Shown: positions 24,229 to 32,575 of the stretch, piece after piece | Layout of the letters: each line of letters begins with the position of its first letter | Position numbering within the stretch: the stretch's first letter is position 1 | Assembly: GCA_963800395.1 (NCBI GenBank) | Contig: CAWDBD010000005.1 | Span: 1-64,000 of the forward strand | Direction of reading: 5' to 3' | Length of the DNA stretch: 64,000 nt | From: DASSBG01 sp963800395 | GTDB taxonomy: Bacteria; Pseudomonadota; Gammaproteobacteria; Xanthomonadales; Rhodanobacteraceae | Notes under the pieces: model-generated | What the model saw: the letters and a program-made list of their open reading frames with translations, nothing else | Databases searched by the model: none | What the model was told of the DNA's origin: nothing | Made by a program: the position numbers and the translations under genes

Positions 24229-25406
24229 GCGCCGGCTGCCGTCTGCGCGCGCGCGGGTTCAGCGGCCGGTGGCGCCAGTGGCGTGGCATTCATTTGTCGC
24301 ACCTGCAGCTGGTTGCGCAATGCAGTCAAGGCCGCACCAAGCTGCACGTCCACCTTGTCGGCGTCAGCAAGCTGGCTGGCCAGTTGCGACAGCACCTGCC
24401 TGGCCTGCATGACCTTCGGGCTGTCTGCATCATATTCCCTGGCCAGCGTCGCACCCACGCGCTGAACGGCGCCCATTGCACGCGCCGGGTCATTCGCCAG
24501 CAGGGCGGCTTCAGCCCGCGCCAGATCGATTCTCGCTACCTGCCGTGCCAGACGCGCGTCGGCCAGGTTGACGCTGCCTTCGGCACTGTCGTGATGTACC
24601 ACCACAAGTGTCGACAGCGCTGCCCAGATACGCGACCAGGTACCGGTCACCGGCGCCGCGAGCGGTTCGTCGCTGGGCTTGCGCGGCAGTGATTGCCAAT
24701 CCTGGCGCAGTTGTTCGAGTTGCTGCAGTTGTTCCTGGCGGGCCGCCGGTCGCGTGGCCGCCAGTGCACTGATTTCGTCGTCCAGCGTTCGGGCCACGCC
24801 GGCAAAGGCCGGGTCATCCACGTCAGCCAGTTGCCGACGCGCCTGCCGCAATGCCGTCAGCGCAGTGACGCCATCGTGCAGCAGGCGGTAGCGCTGGTCG
24901 GCCTGGGTGAGCAGCAGTTCCACATCCTCCAGACGCATGCGCTCGGCACCATCCATCTGTTTGCGCATGAGCCCGCTGACCGTCGCCTCCAGTTGCTCGG
25001 TACGTCGATCCAGGCCCTGCAGCCGACCATCGACGGCCTCGCTCGCCTGGTCGCTGTCTGCAAGACGCGACTGCAGTTTCGCGACCTGGTCCTTGAACTG
25101 CGCAGCGCGGCTGTTTTCGTCGGCCAGTTGTTGTTGCAGCTTCGTCATCTGCTGGCGCAAGTCAGTGACGGCCTGTCGCTGCTGCTGGCCCTGCTCGCCG
25201 GCAGCCGCCAGACGCGATTGCTGCTGTTGCCACCATTGCCAGCCAAACCAGGCCGCGACAGCGAGCGCCGCCAGCACGATCAGCACGATCACCGCTTTCA
25301 CGGCGTTTCGCGACGATGAAGTGCCCGGCGTGCCACCGCCTTCGGCTTTGGCCGAGGGTACCGGATCAGTGTTTGGGCTTTCGCTGTTTTCGTCCATGCC
25401 GACCAT
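24225..25406 (-). CDS. hemX: HemX family membrane protein
   Basis: Membrane-anchored protein of 393 residues. A short cytoplasmic N-terminus is followed by one membrane helix (AVIVLIVLAALAVAAWFGW, about 45-65), then a long coiled coil rich in Gln (about 70-160) and a helical domain. It is often annotated as uroporphyrinogen-III C-methyltransferase, but no methyltransferase motif is visible, so a scaffold role is more likely. ATG 25406 is used (25397 is an alternative). It starts 5 bases after the hemD stop. Confidence 0.85.
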   Translation of the reverse strand: MVGMDENSESPNTDPVPSAKAEGGGTPGTSSSRNAVKAVIVLIVLAALAVAAWFGWQWWQQQQSRLAAAGEQGQQQRQAVTDLRQQMTKLQQQLADENSRAAQFKDQVAKLQSRLADSDQASEAVDGRLQGLDRRTEQLEATVSGLMRKQMDGAERMRLEDVELLLTQADQRYRLLHDGVTALTALRQARRQLADVDDPAFAGVARTLDDEISALAATRPAARQEQLQQLEQLRQDWQSLPRKPSDEPLAAPVTGTWSRIWAALSTLVVVHHDSAEGSVNLADARLARQVARIDLARAEAALLANDPARAMGAVQRVGATLAREYDADSPKVMQARQVLSQLASQLADADKVDVQLGAALTALRNQLQVRQMNATPLAPPAAEPARAQTAAGA

Positions 25407-25411
25407 GGTAC

Positions 25412-26170
25412 TCAAAAAAGTGTGGTAATGGCGGCAAGCAGATCGGCATCGGTAGCCGAATCGGCACGATGCACGCGCGAAAAGCCCAGTTCCCGCGCCA
25501 GCTCGTCCAGCCGGGGGCTGCTGGCTACGGCGGCACCCGAGCGCAGGCACTGCCAGGCCGCAGCAGGCAGTCGCTCGGCCAATTCGGCCATGCTTTGCGC
25601 ACTGGTGACGGTCACCACCACGGGGCCACGCAAGCCATCGAGTGCATGCATGTGGCGGGCATCCCATCGCGCCGGCAGGCGCTGGTACACATTCACCCTG
25701 CTCACCTGTGCACCTCGTTCGGCAAGGCTGTCACCCAGCAGGCGACGCCCGCCAGCCGCGCCCACGATCGCGATACGCTTGCCACGAACTCGGGCAAGAC
25801 TCGCCATGTCCAGCAGGCCTTCGCTGCTGGCATGGGTGGGGAGCGCGACCGGCCCCATGCCCGCATTTCGCAAGGCCCGCGCCGTGGATGCGCCAACCGC
25901 GATAGGCTCGGCGCGCATGCTGGCGCCCCGGGGCCACACGGCCAGCGCATGGCGCACGGCTGCCGGGCTGGTAAAGATGATCCGGTCACCGGCCAGTGCC
26001 GAGACCAGGCCTGCACGCGCCGCTTGCGTGTCGCGCACCGGTGCCAGACGCAGCACAGGCAGGTTCCAGGCGGTCAAGCCACGACGTCGCAGCGCCCGAC
26101 ACAAGTTCACGCCCTGGCCGGACGGTCGGGTGGTCACTACGGTCGTTCGGGTTCTGCTGGGCTTGGCCAT
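25412..26170 (-). CDS. hemD: Uroporphyrinogen-III synthase
   Basis: Cyclises hydroxymethylbilane to uroporphyrinogen III in tetrapyrrole synthesis. It has 252 residues, the normal length, with two Rossmann-like halves. Signatures include VVTTRPSGQG at the N-terminus, IIFTSPAAVRHAL, and VTVTSAQSMAEL in the second half. ATG 26170 fits family starts; the open frame runs further upstream without similarity. hemC, the usual upstream partner, is absent, because a divergent gene begins 185 bases away. Confidence 0.9.
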   Translation of the reverse strand: MAKPSRTRTTVVTTRPSGQGVNLCRALRRRGLTAWNLPVLRLAPVRDTQAARAGLVSALAGDRIIFTSPAAVRHALAVWPRGASMRAEPIAVGASTARALRNAGMGPVALPTHASSEGLLDMASLARVRGKRIAIVGAAGGRRLLGDSLAERGAQVSRVNVYQRLPARWDARHMHALDGLRGPVVVTVTSAQSMAELAERLPAAAWQCLRSGAAVASSPRLDELARELGFSRVHRADSATDADLLAAITTLF

Positions 26171-26355
26171 GGGCTGCCAGTGTAGCCGACCTGCCGCCGC
26201 CATCAGGCAGGCCTTTGCGGACACGCCAGGACACGATCCAGGCAACACTTTTCGCCTGTCAACGGCAGGCCTGCGCAAGCTGCAGCGGGGCACGGGTTGT
26301 GCAGACAGCAAAGCATGCAATGAAACTGCCCATCCGCATGAGTCATAATGACCGG

Positions 26356-27954
26356 ATGTCAAACAGCAATGGTTCCAAACGCCGCCGTCTTGTGGTGCGT
26401 CAGGCGCGCCTCGAAGATGTCCCGCAATTGTTCGATCTGACCGACCGCGTGTACGGGTCGGGGTACGGTCACAGCACCGAGATGCTGCGCGGCCAGCAGG
26501 CCCATTTCCCCGAAGGCCAGTTCGTGGCCGAATCCGAAGGTCGAATCGTCGGCTACTGCGCCACGTTCCGTATCGACGAGGCGACTGCGCTATCCCAGCA
26601 TACCTGGGCCGAGATTACCGGCAGCGGGCTGGCCAGCCGGCATGATCCGGAGGGCGACTGGCTGTATGCCATGGAAGTATCGGTGCATCCCGACTATCGC
26701 GGCATGCGCATTGGCCAGCGCCTGTATACAGCTCGCAAGAACCTGTGCATCGAGCTGAAGTTGCGCGGTATCGTTTTCGGCGGGCGCCTTCCCGGGCTGG
26801 CCCGCGGCATCAAGCGCTTCGGCAGCGCCAGGGAATACGTCCAGGCCGTGGTCGATGGCAAGCGGCGTGATCCGACGCTGAGTTTCCAGTTGCGCAACGG
26901 TTTCGAGGTGATCGGCCTGCTGCCCGCCTACGAACCCAACGATCACGAATCGCTGGGCTTTGCCACGCACATGGTGTGGCGCAATCCGGAGCTGCACGAT
27001 CAGCCCGACGTGCCCCATGCATCCGGTGGCCTGCCCTTGCCATCCACCGTTCGGGTCGCCTCGGTGCAGTACCAGCAGCGTCGCATCACCTCCTACGAGG
27101 AGTTTGCGCACCAGGTCGAATACTTCACCGACATTGCCGCCGACTACAACGCCGACTTTGTCACGTTCCCGGAGATGCTGACCCTGCAACTGCTGTCGAT
27201 AGAGAACGTCGAACTGTCCCCGACCGACACCATCCGCCGCCTCAGCGAATGGACGCCACAGGTACGCGAGCTGTTCGCCAACCTGGCCGTGAGTTACAAC
27301 ATCAATATCATCGGCGGGTCGCACCCGACCCGCATGGACGATGGCGACATCCACAATGTCAGTTACATCTGCCTGCGCGATGGCACCGTGCATGAACAGG
27401 AAAAGCTGCACCCGACACCCAGCGAGCGCAATGTCTGGGGTGTGACCGGCGGCGAATCGGCACGCATGATACAGACCGATTGCGGGCCCATCGGTGTCAT
27501 GATCTGCTACGACTCGGAGTTTCCGGAAGTGGCACGGCACCTGGTCGACCAGGGCGCCCTGATGTTGTTCACGCCGTTCTGTACCGACGTGCGCGAAGGC
27601 TACCTGCGGGTGCGCTATTGCTGCCAGGCGCGCGCCATCGAGAACCAGTGCTATGTGATCATGTCCGGCAATGTCGGCAACCTGCCCGGCGTGCACAACT
27701 TCGATATCCAGTACGGTCAGAGCTGCATCCTGACACCCTGCGACTTCCCCTTCGCCCGCGACGGCGTTGCGGCCGATTCCCAGCCCAACATCGAAACGGT
27801 ACTGTTCGCCGACCTCAGCCTCGACAGTATCGCCCGCGCGCGCAATTCGGGCACGGTGACCAACCTCAAGGATCGCCGCTACGATCTGTACGAAAGTCGC
27901 TGGCGTCGACGCAAGCAGAGCGAGCTGCCCGCACCCGGAAAGAAGGGAAGGTAG
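26356..27954 (+). CDS. GNAT acetyltransferase-nitrilase fusion
   Basis: 532-residue fusion. Residues about 12-215 form a GNAT N-acetyltransferase domain (acetyl-CoA region VHPDYRGMRIGQRLY). Residues about 230-510 form a carbon-nitrogen hydrolase with the triad Glu in FPEM (about 272), Lys in EKLHP (about 350) and Cys in MICYDSEFPE (about 383). The same architecture is widespread in bacteria but its substrate is unknown; an amide or acylated amine is likely. The start is ATG 26356; an in-frame ATG at 26338 is possible. A thioesterase gene follows by 5 bases. Confidence 0.85.
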   Translation: MSNSNGSKRRRLVVRQARLEDVPQLFDLTDRVYGSGYGHSTEMLRGQQAHFPEGQFVAESEGRIVGYCATFRIDEATALSQHTWAEITGSGLASRHDPEGDWLYAMEVSVHPDYRGMRIGQRLYTARKNLCIELKLRGIVFGGRLPGLARGIKRFGSAREYVQAVVDGKRRDPTLSFQLRNGFEVIGLLPAYEPNDHESLGFATHMVWRNPELHDQPDVPHASGGLPLPSTVRVASVQYQQRRITSYEEFAHQVEYFTDIAADYNADFVTFPEMLTLQLLSIENVELSPTDTIRRLSEWTPQVRELFANLAVSYNINIIGGSHPTRMDDGDIHNVSYICLRDGTVHEQEKLHPTPSERNVWGVTGGESARMIQTDCGPIGVMICYDSEFPEVARHLVDQGALMLFTPFCTDVREGYLRVRYCCQARAIENQCYVIMSGNVGNLPGVHNFDIQYGQSCILTPCDFPFARDGVAADSQPNIETVLFADLSLDSIARARNSGTVTNLKDRRYDLYESRWRRRKQSELPAPGKKGR

Positions 27955-27959
27955 GCGGT

Positions 27960-28451
27960 ATGGACGCAAGACGCAAAAGACCTGAATCGGCAACCGCAGC
28001 GCAAGACAAGGCAGCAGAGCTGGAAGCATTCGTGCTCGAGCAGATCCCGCTGGCCCGTGCCATGCAACTGTCACTGCGCGCATGGCACGGAGACAGCATC
28101 GAACTGCATGCGCCGCTGGCAGCCAATGTCAACGACAAGGGCTGCGCCTTTGGCGGCAGCCTTTCCAGCCTGATGACTCTGGCATCCTGGGCGCTTCTGG
28201 AACTGAATGTGCGCGACGCGGGACTGGATGCGGACATCTTTGTTGCCGATGCCGACATCCGCTACCTGGCACCGGTTTTCGACGATCTGGACGTGCTGGC
28301 AGTACCGGAGGAGGGGCAGGATCTGAACCGGTTTCTTTCTGTGCTGCGCCAGCGCGGCCGTGCGCGCATCGGCATGCGTTCCGTTGTCGATGGCAACGAG
28401 GGTCCGGCCTGCGTGCAGCAGGCTCGCTTTGTGGCGAAACTGCGGCGCTGA
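27960..28451 (+). CDS. YiiD_C-type hotdog thioesterase
   Basis: 163-residue protein with the C-terminal thioesterase domain of YiiD (hotdog fold). The segment GCAFGGSLSSLMTLASWAL carries the predicted active-site helix, and the later strand region with DADIRYLAPV is typical. In E. coli this domain is fused to a GNAT domain. Here it stands alone, directly behind a GNAT-nitrilase fusion, so the pair may act together on an acyl substrate. ATG 27960 has AAGG about 10 bases upstream. Confidence 0.78.
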   Translation: MDARRKRPESATAAQDKAAELEAFVLEQIPLARAMQLSLRAWHGDSIELHAPLAANVNDKGCAFGGSLSSLMTLASWALLELNVRDAGLDADIFVADADIRYLAPVFDDLDVLAVPEEGQDLNRFLSVLRQRGRARIGMRSVVDGNEGPACVQQARFVAKLRR

Positions 28452-28522
28452 TGGATCACCGCCATTTGCGCACCACCCGGTTTGCTGCACAATAGGATCC
28501 GAACACACCACCGGATCTGATT

Positions 28523-28930
28523 ATGCGCACTCGTTCGTGTCTGTTGTTGGTTGCCGCCGTGCTCAGCCTCGCGGGCTGTGCCACCCGGACCAAGGAATCA
28601 CTGCTTGATCAGACCCTGAATGCCTACGCCGGCACCATCCGCTGGGGCAGCATTGCCTCGGCTGCCGAATACATCGATCCGGCCGTGCTGAAGGACAATC
28701 CGCCCAGCGAACTGCAACTGGCACGCTACCAGCATGTGCGGGTCAGCGGCTACGAAACCAACGGACCGCAGCCGGTCAGCGAAACCGAGGTTCACCAGCG
28801 CGTGGTGATCGGTCTGATCAACGTGCATACCCAGACCCAGCGCAGCATCATCGACAATCAGGTATGGAAGTTCGACCCCGACAGCAAACGCTGGTGGCTG
28901 GAAAGCGGACTGCCGAAGATTGTGCCCTGA
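28523..28930 (+). CDS. Small hypothetical lipoprotein
   Basis: 135 residues with a lipoprotein signal peptide: Arg-rich start, hydrophobic stretch and lipobox LAGC, Cys at about residue 19. The mature part is a compact alpha/beta sequence with conserved-looking aromatic residues near the end (QVWKFDPDSKRWWLES). It resembles conserved lipoproteins of xanthomonads without assigned function. Confidence 0.7.
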   Translation: MRTRSCLLLVAAVLSLAGCATRTKESLLDQTLNAYAGTIRWGSIASAAEYIDPAVLKDNPPSELQLARYQHVRVSGYETNGPQPVSETEVHQRVVIGLINVHTQTQRSIIDNQVWKFDPDSKRWWLESGLPKIVP

Positions 28931-29013
28931 AAAAATGAACTCGAGATTGGTGATTCGAGATTCGCAAGGTGGTGCTGAACGAAGTGAAGCGCACCGTCGT
29001 GAAGTCCACGCTT
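28931..29013. other. Spacer before hairpin repeats
   Basis: Intergenic; no gene or signal identified. Confidence 0.3.
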
Positions 29014-29053
29014 CGTCATCCTGGAAGCCGCGCAGCGAGGTGTCCCGGATCCC
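29014..29053. repeat. Left-half CGTCATCC repeat
   Basis: About 40 bases match the left arm of the long hairpin element (CGTCATCCTGGA... then CCCGGATCC), without the matching right arm. It is directly followed by a full copy. Confidence 0.6.
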
Positions 29054-29060
29054 CAACGCC

Positions 29061-29192
29061 CGTCATCCTGGGGCCGAGCGCAGCGAGGAACCCGGGATCC
29101 ATTTTCGAAATCCACGGCTTTCACCGCATGCCACACGTCATCGTAGAGCAAAATGGATCCCGGGTTCCGCCTTCGGCGCCCCCAGGATGACG
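29061..29192. repeat. 132 bp CGTCATCC hairpin repeat
   Basis: Second full copy of the element at 20003-20122. The ends are CGTCATCCTGGGG and CCCCAGGATGACG, with inner arms CCCGGGATCCATTTT and AAAATGGATCCCGGG. The loop sequence differs from the first copy, while the arms are conserved, as expected for selection on pairing or for recent spread. Confidence 0.75.
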
Positions 29193-29271
29193 GCAAATGC
29201 AGCGCAACGTTCAAGCTGGATGCTATTGGGCCACGTGCCGCCCGTGCGGCGCGCGGTGGCGCATGACTCTG

Positions 29272-29706
29272 CTACTCGACACCCTCGTCGGTGCATGTGC
29301 CGATGCGTGCGCCCTTGTAGCTCACATCCATCGCCATCGCGGTACCGCCGGCGTCGCCGTTGACGCTCATGTGGCCCTTGTAGTGAGCCTTGTCGATTTT
29401 TTCGACCCAGCCATCACCGACCATGGTGATGCCTTTCATTTCGCAGGACACCGTGTACTTGGCGCGGTTGCCGGAATGTTGGAAGTTTTGTACCTGGCAA
29501 TTGCCGTTTTTCATTGGCGGCGGGTTCTTCTCCGGATCAGCCGCACCGCAGACCTCGGTCGTGTGGGTGGGCATCTTCATGCTCATGGGCTGGGTCATGT
29601 TCACGTCAACATTGACGGACCAGCGTACGTTCTTTGCGCCTGCGTGCACGGCGCCGGCTGCCAGCACCAGCGCCATCAGGCCAATCGAGATCAGGGTTCG
29701 CGACAT
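29272..29706 (-). CDS. DUF3617 exported protein
   Basis: Periplasmic protein of 144 residues with a signal peptide (ending VHAGA, about 24). The DUF3617 pattern is present: W near the mature N-terminus, a paired Cys arrangement (VCGAADPEKN; NGNCQVQN; VSCEMKGI) and a C-terminal strand with GTCTDEG. The function is unknown. ATG 29706 gives the clean signal peptide. Confidence 0.75.
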   Translation of the reverse strand: MSRTLISIGLMALVLAAGAVHAGAKNVRWSVNVDVNMTQPMSMKMPTHTTEVCGAADPEKNPPPMKNGNCQVQNFQHSGNRAKYTVSCEMKGITMVGDGWVEKIDKAHYKGHMSVNGDAGGTAMAMDVSYKGARIGTCTDEGVE

Positions 29707-29821
29707 GGGTCTACTCCGAAAGGAAATCACGCCCAATCATGCCACATGCAAGAAAACTATCAATTCACCTGTTCAGGCACGATAATGGCGGGCTTGCAAG
29801 CAAGTTGACTGGTACTGCCTC

Positions 29822-30259
29822 ATGAGTGAATTTTTCGCCCGCCTGCCCGAGTTCATCAGCAACCACCTGTGGATGTGTCTGCTGTTCATCGCGCTGGTGG
29901 TCATTCTGGTGTTCACCGAACTGGCGCGACTCAAGCGCGGCTTCAAGGAACTGAGTCCGGCCATGCTGACCCAGCTCATCAACCGCGACAATGCGATGGT
30001 ATTTGACGTGTCACCGCGCGGCGACTACGACAAGGGCCACGTACCCGGTGCACGGCACGTCGAGATCGACCAGTTCGATCCGGAAAGCGACAAGCTGAAG
30101 AAGATCCGCGACAAGCCGGTGGTGATGGTGTGCAAGTCGGGCACGGTTTCGGCCAAGGCCGCCAATCGCCTGCGCAAGGCCGGCTTCACCCGCGTCCACA
30201 CCCTGGGTGGCGGCACCGAAGCCTGGCGACGGGCCGACCTGCCTCTCGCCAAAAGCTGA
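29822..30259 (+). CDS. Membrane-anchored rhodanese-like protein
   Basis: 145 residues. An N-terminal membrane helix lies at about 15-33 (HLWMCLLFIALVVILVF), followed by a single rhodanese domain with the active-site loop MVCKSGTVSA (Cys about 102). It resembles YibN-type proteins. It probably transfers sulfur or acts in redox sensing, with the domain on the cytoplasmic side. It is not in an operon. Confidence 0.85.
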   Translation: MSEFFARLPEFISNHLWMCLLFIALVVILVFTELARLKRGFKELSPAMLTQLINRDNAMVFDVSPRGDYDKGHVPGARHVEIDQFDPESDKLKKIRDKPVVMVCKSGTVSAKAANRLRKAGFTRVHTLGGGTEAWRRADLPLAKS

Positions 30260-30359
30260 ACCGGATCCAGGTGGAGTGCCATGGCATTGCCGCCGCGAAG
30301 GCTGGCGCCTGCGCTGCGGTTAATCAGCGGTTCCATGGATGCCAACCCTGATGCGGCGC

Positions 30360-31139
30360 TCAGTCCTGCCCGGTCGAGCGCTTGCGTGAGCCCACCAGCA
30401 GGCGCGAAGCCAGCACCCCGGCTTCGTAAAGCGCGTACATGGGCAACGCCAGCATGATCTGCGACAGCACATCGGGTGGCGTGAGTACCGCCGCCACGAC
30501 AAAGCAGCCCACCAGCACGTAGCCGCGCCCCTTGCGCAGGGCCTGCACATCGACCACGCCGATAGCCGCCAGCACGACCACCGCCACCGGCACTTCGAAG
30601 CACAGGCCGAAGGCAAAAAGCAGCATCATGACGAAGCTCAGGTAGTGGCTGATGTCGGTCATCATCTCCACACCCTGGGGCACGATCATGGTGAGAAAGC
30701 GGAACACGTTGGGCAACACCAGGAAATAGGCAAACGCGCAACCGACAAAGAACAGCAGCACCGCGGCCACCAGCAAGGGGCGCGCCAGCCGTTTCTCATG
30801 CCGGTAGAGGCCGGGGCTGACGAAGGCCCAGAGCTGGTAAAGCACGACGGGCATGGCCAGCAGCAGGGCAAGCATGGCCGCCAGTTTCAATGGCGTGAGG
30901 AACGGACTGGCAACCTCGATCGCCACCATGTGTGCGCCTGCAGGCAAGCGCCGAATCAGCGGCTCGGCCAGCAGGGTGTAGAGGCGGTTGGCGAACGGCA
31001 CGAATGCCAGCAGCAACACCAGGAAGGCCACAACCGACTTCAGCAGCCGCGAGCGCAGTTCCAGCAGGTGCGACATCAAGCCCTGCTCATTGCCGCCGGC
31101 CAGTTCCTCGTCCCGCTCGGCCTGGTCTTCAGGGGGCAT
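30360..31139 (-). CDS. tatC: Twin-arginine translocase subunit TatC
   Basis: Core receptor of the Tat pathway, which exports folded proteins with twin-arginine signals. It has 259 residues and six membrane helices. LLELRSRLLKSV near the N-terminus and FVSPGLYRHEKR in the first cytoplasmic/periplasmic loop region are diagnostic. ATG 31139 is inside the end of tatB (11-base overlap). It is last gene of tatABC. Confidence 0.96.
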   Translation of the reverse strand: MPPEDQAERDEELAGGNEQGLMSHLLELRSRLLKSVVAFLVLLLAFVPFANRLYTLLAEPLIRRLPAGAHMVAIEVASPFLTPLKLAAMLALLLAMPVVLYQLWAFVSPGLYRHEKRLARPLLVAAVLLFFVGCAFAYFLVLPNVFRFLTMIVPQGVEMMTDISHYLSFVMMLLFAFGLCFEVPVAVVVLAAIGVVDVQALRKGRGYVLVGCFVVAAVLTPPDVLSQIMLALPMYALYEAGVLASRLLVGSRKRSTGQD

Positions 31140-31494
31140 CGTCTCGACCTTCCCGGCGTCGTGAATCGCTAGCCGGCTCGACGCTGTCGTCAGCGTCCGG
31201 TTCACTGCTTTCGGGGCGAACCCCGCGGGTGATGTCGTCGAGGTGGCGGCGTGCCTCGGCGCTCAGATCCTCGGCCGCACTGCGGCCCTTCATCACGGCG
31301 TCGTTCATCTGCCGCTTCAGATCCTCGGCCTGCATCTCGCGCTGCACCTCGTCGCGCACGTTGCTCCAGCTCTGGCGCAGTTTGCGCAGCATCCTGCCCG
31401 CGGTGCGCGCCGCACCGGGCAGGCGCTCGGGGCCCAGCACCACCAAGGCGACTACCGCCGCCAGCAGCAGCTCACCAAAGCCGAAATCGAACAT
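31129..31494 (-). CDS. tatB: Twin-arginine translocase subunit TatB
   Basis: 121 residues. One N-terminal membrane helix begins MFDFGFGELLLAAVVALVVLG and the hinge GPERLP distinguishes TatB from TatA. A long amphipathic, charged tail follows. It works with TatC in signal recognition. It starts 3 bases after the tatA stop and overlaps tatC. Confidence 0.94.
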   Translation of the reverse strand: MFDFGFGELLLAAVVALVVLGPERLPGAARTAGRMLRKLRQSWSNVRDEVQREMQAEDLKRQMNDAVMKGRSAAEDLSAEARRHLDDITRGVRPESSEPDADDSVEPASDSRRREGRDDAP

Positions 31495-31497
31495 CGG

Positions 31498-31758
31498 TCA
31501 GCTATCGCGGTCGCGCGTCTGTGTGCGGGCCTTCGTGGTGTCCTCGGGTCCGGCGTCATCGGCCTTCAGTTGCGGTTCCGGCTTGTCCGCGTCGCTGTCC
31601 TTTTCGGCGTCCTTGTCGTCCTCTTCATTGAGGCCTTTCTTGAAATCGCGTATCGCCCGACCGAGGTCCGAGCCAACGTTGCCCAGCTTCTTTGAACCGA
31701 ACACCAATACCACGATCAGCAGCACGATCAACCAGTGCCAGATACTCATACCACCCAT
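31498..31758 (-). CDS. tatA: Twin-arginine translocase subunit TatA
   Basis: 86-residue pore-forming subunit. MGGMSIWHWLIVLLIVVLVFG is the TatA helix, followed by the FGSKKL hinge, the amphipathic helix and a long acidic tail. ATG 31758 is used because relatives begin MGG and GGAG lies 8 bases upstream; ATG 31749 is an alternative. First gene of tatABC. Confidence 0.94.
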   Translation of the reverse strand: MGGMSIWHWLIVLLIVVLVFGSKKLGNVGSDLGRAIRDFKKGLNEEDDKDAEKDSDADKPEPQLKADDAGPEDTTKARTQTRDRDS

Positions 31759-31816
31759 GAACAATCTCCGATTTTGTGTCCTGCTGTCGCGCCGAACTGC
31801 GGCGCATGACAAGCAC

Positions 31817-32575
31817 TCACTGCGTAGTGTACTCGGTCAGGCGCTGGCGAAAGCGATCGACGGCCTCGGGCACCTTGTCGACATGCCCGCCGAGGATCCT
31901 CTTGGCGGTCGCCTGCGGGCCATAGACCTTGCGATTGGCGCTGTGGTCGATCTTCAGCGAAGCACCCTGCAGGGACAGACCGGCGAAAAGGCCTCGCGCA
32001 CGCGACCAGGCATAAACTTCGGCCTTGAGATGCGCATCCGTGGATGCCTGGGCATTGCGTCCCACCGGCCCGGCGGCCACGGCAATATCCGTACCCAGAA
32101 GGAACTTGCCGTAGATCAGGGACTTGACACCATCCTCGCTACGGAAAATCAGCAGCACATCGGTGGAGGAAACCCCGGCCTGCAGGCCCAGGCTGCCGCC
32201 GGAAATCGTGATGAATGCCGGATCGGACCAGCCGTTCTTGTTCTTCACCGACAGCAGGCCCTGGCCGTGACGCCCGGCAATCAGCAGCCCGGCCTTGATC
32301 ACCGAGGGCAGTATCGCTACCGCGTAGGCATTGCGCAGCATGTCCCTGGGCATCTCCTGGTCCGGACCATGCACGACTTCCTCGAGGACAACCGTCGCCT
32401 TGCTTGCCGTTCCGAGCGGCTTGGCTGCCCAGGCCGGAAACACCGAACACAGGCCCGCCAAAAGCAGGAGCAGGCCACCCGACCACCGAAACCGGGACTT
32501 GCGGGAAGTTGCGCTGCGCGATGGCTCCCTGGACCCCACGGCCCCGGCAACCGAAGATCGGGCCATTTCAGGCAT
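31817..32575 (-). CDS. SYLF-domain (Ysc84-like) exported protein
   Basis: 252 residues with a membrane/signal segment near 30-50 (ending FPAWA). The body is a lipid-binding SYLF domain, with the diagnostic ISGGSLGLQAGVSSTDVLLIF near 145-165. Bacterial members are periplasmic and of uncertain role. It starts 8 bases inside the end of the upstream gene (ATG 32575; ATG 32566 also possible), and tatA follows 58 bases downstream, so it may belong to the tat transcript. Confidence 0.82.
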   Translation of the reverse strand: MPEMARSSVAGAVGSREPSRSATSRKSRFRWSGGLLLLLAGLCSVFPAWAAKPLGTASKATVVLEEVVHGPDQEMPRDMLRNAYAVAILPSVIKAGLLIAGRHGQGLLSVKNKNGWSDPAFITISGGSLGLQAGVSSTDVLLIFRSEDGVKSLIYGKFLLGTDIAVAAGPVGRNAQASTDAHLKAEVYAWSRARGLFAGLSLQGASLKIDHSANRKVYGPQATAKRILGGHVDKVPEAVDRFRQRLTEYTTQ

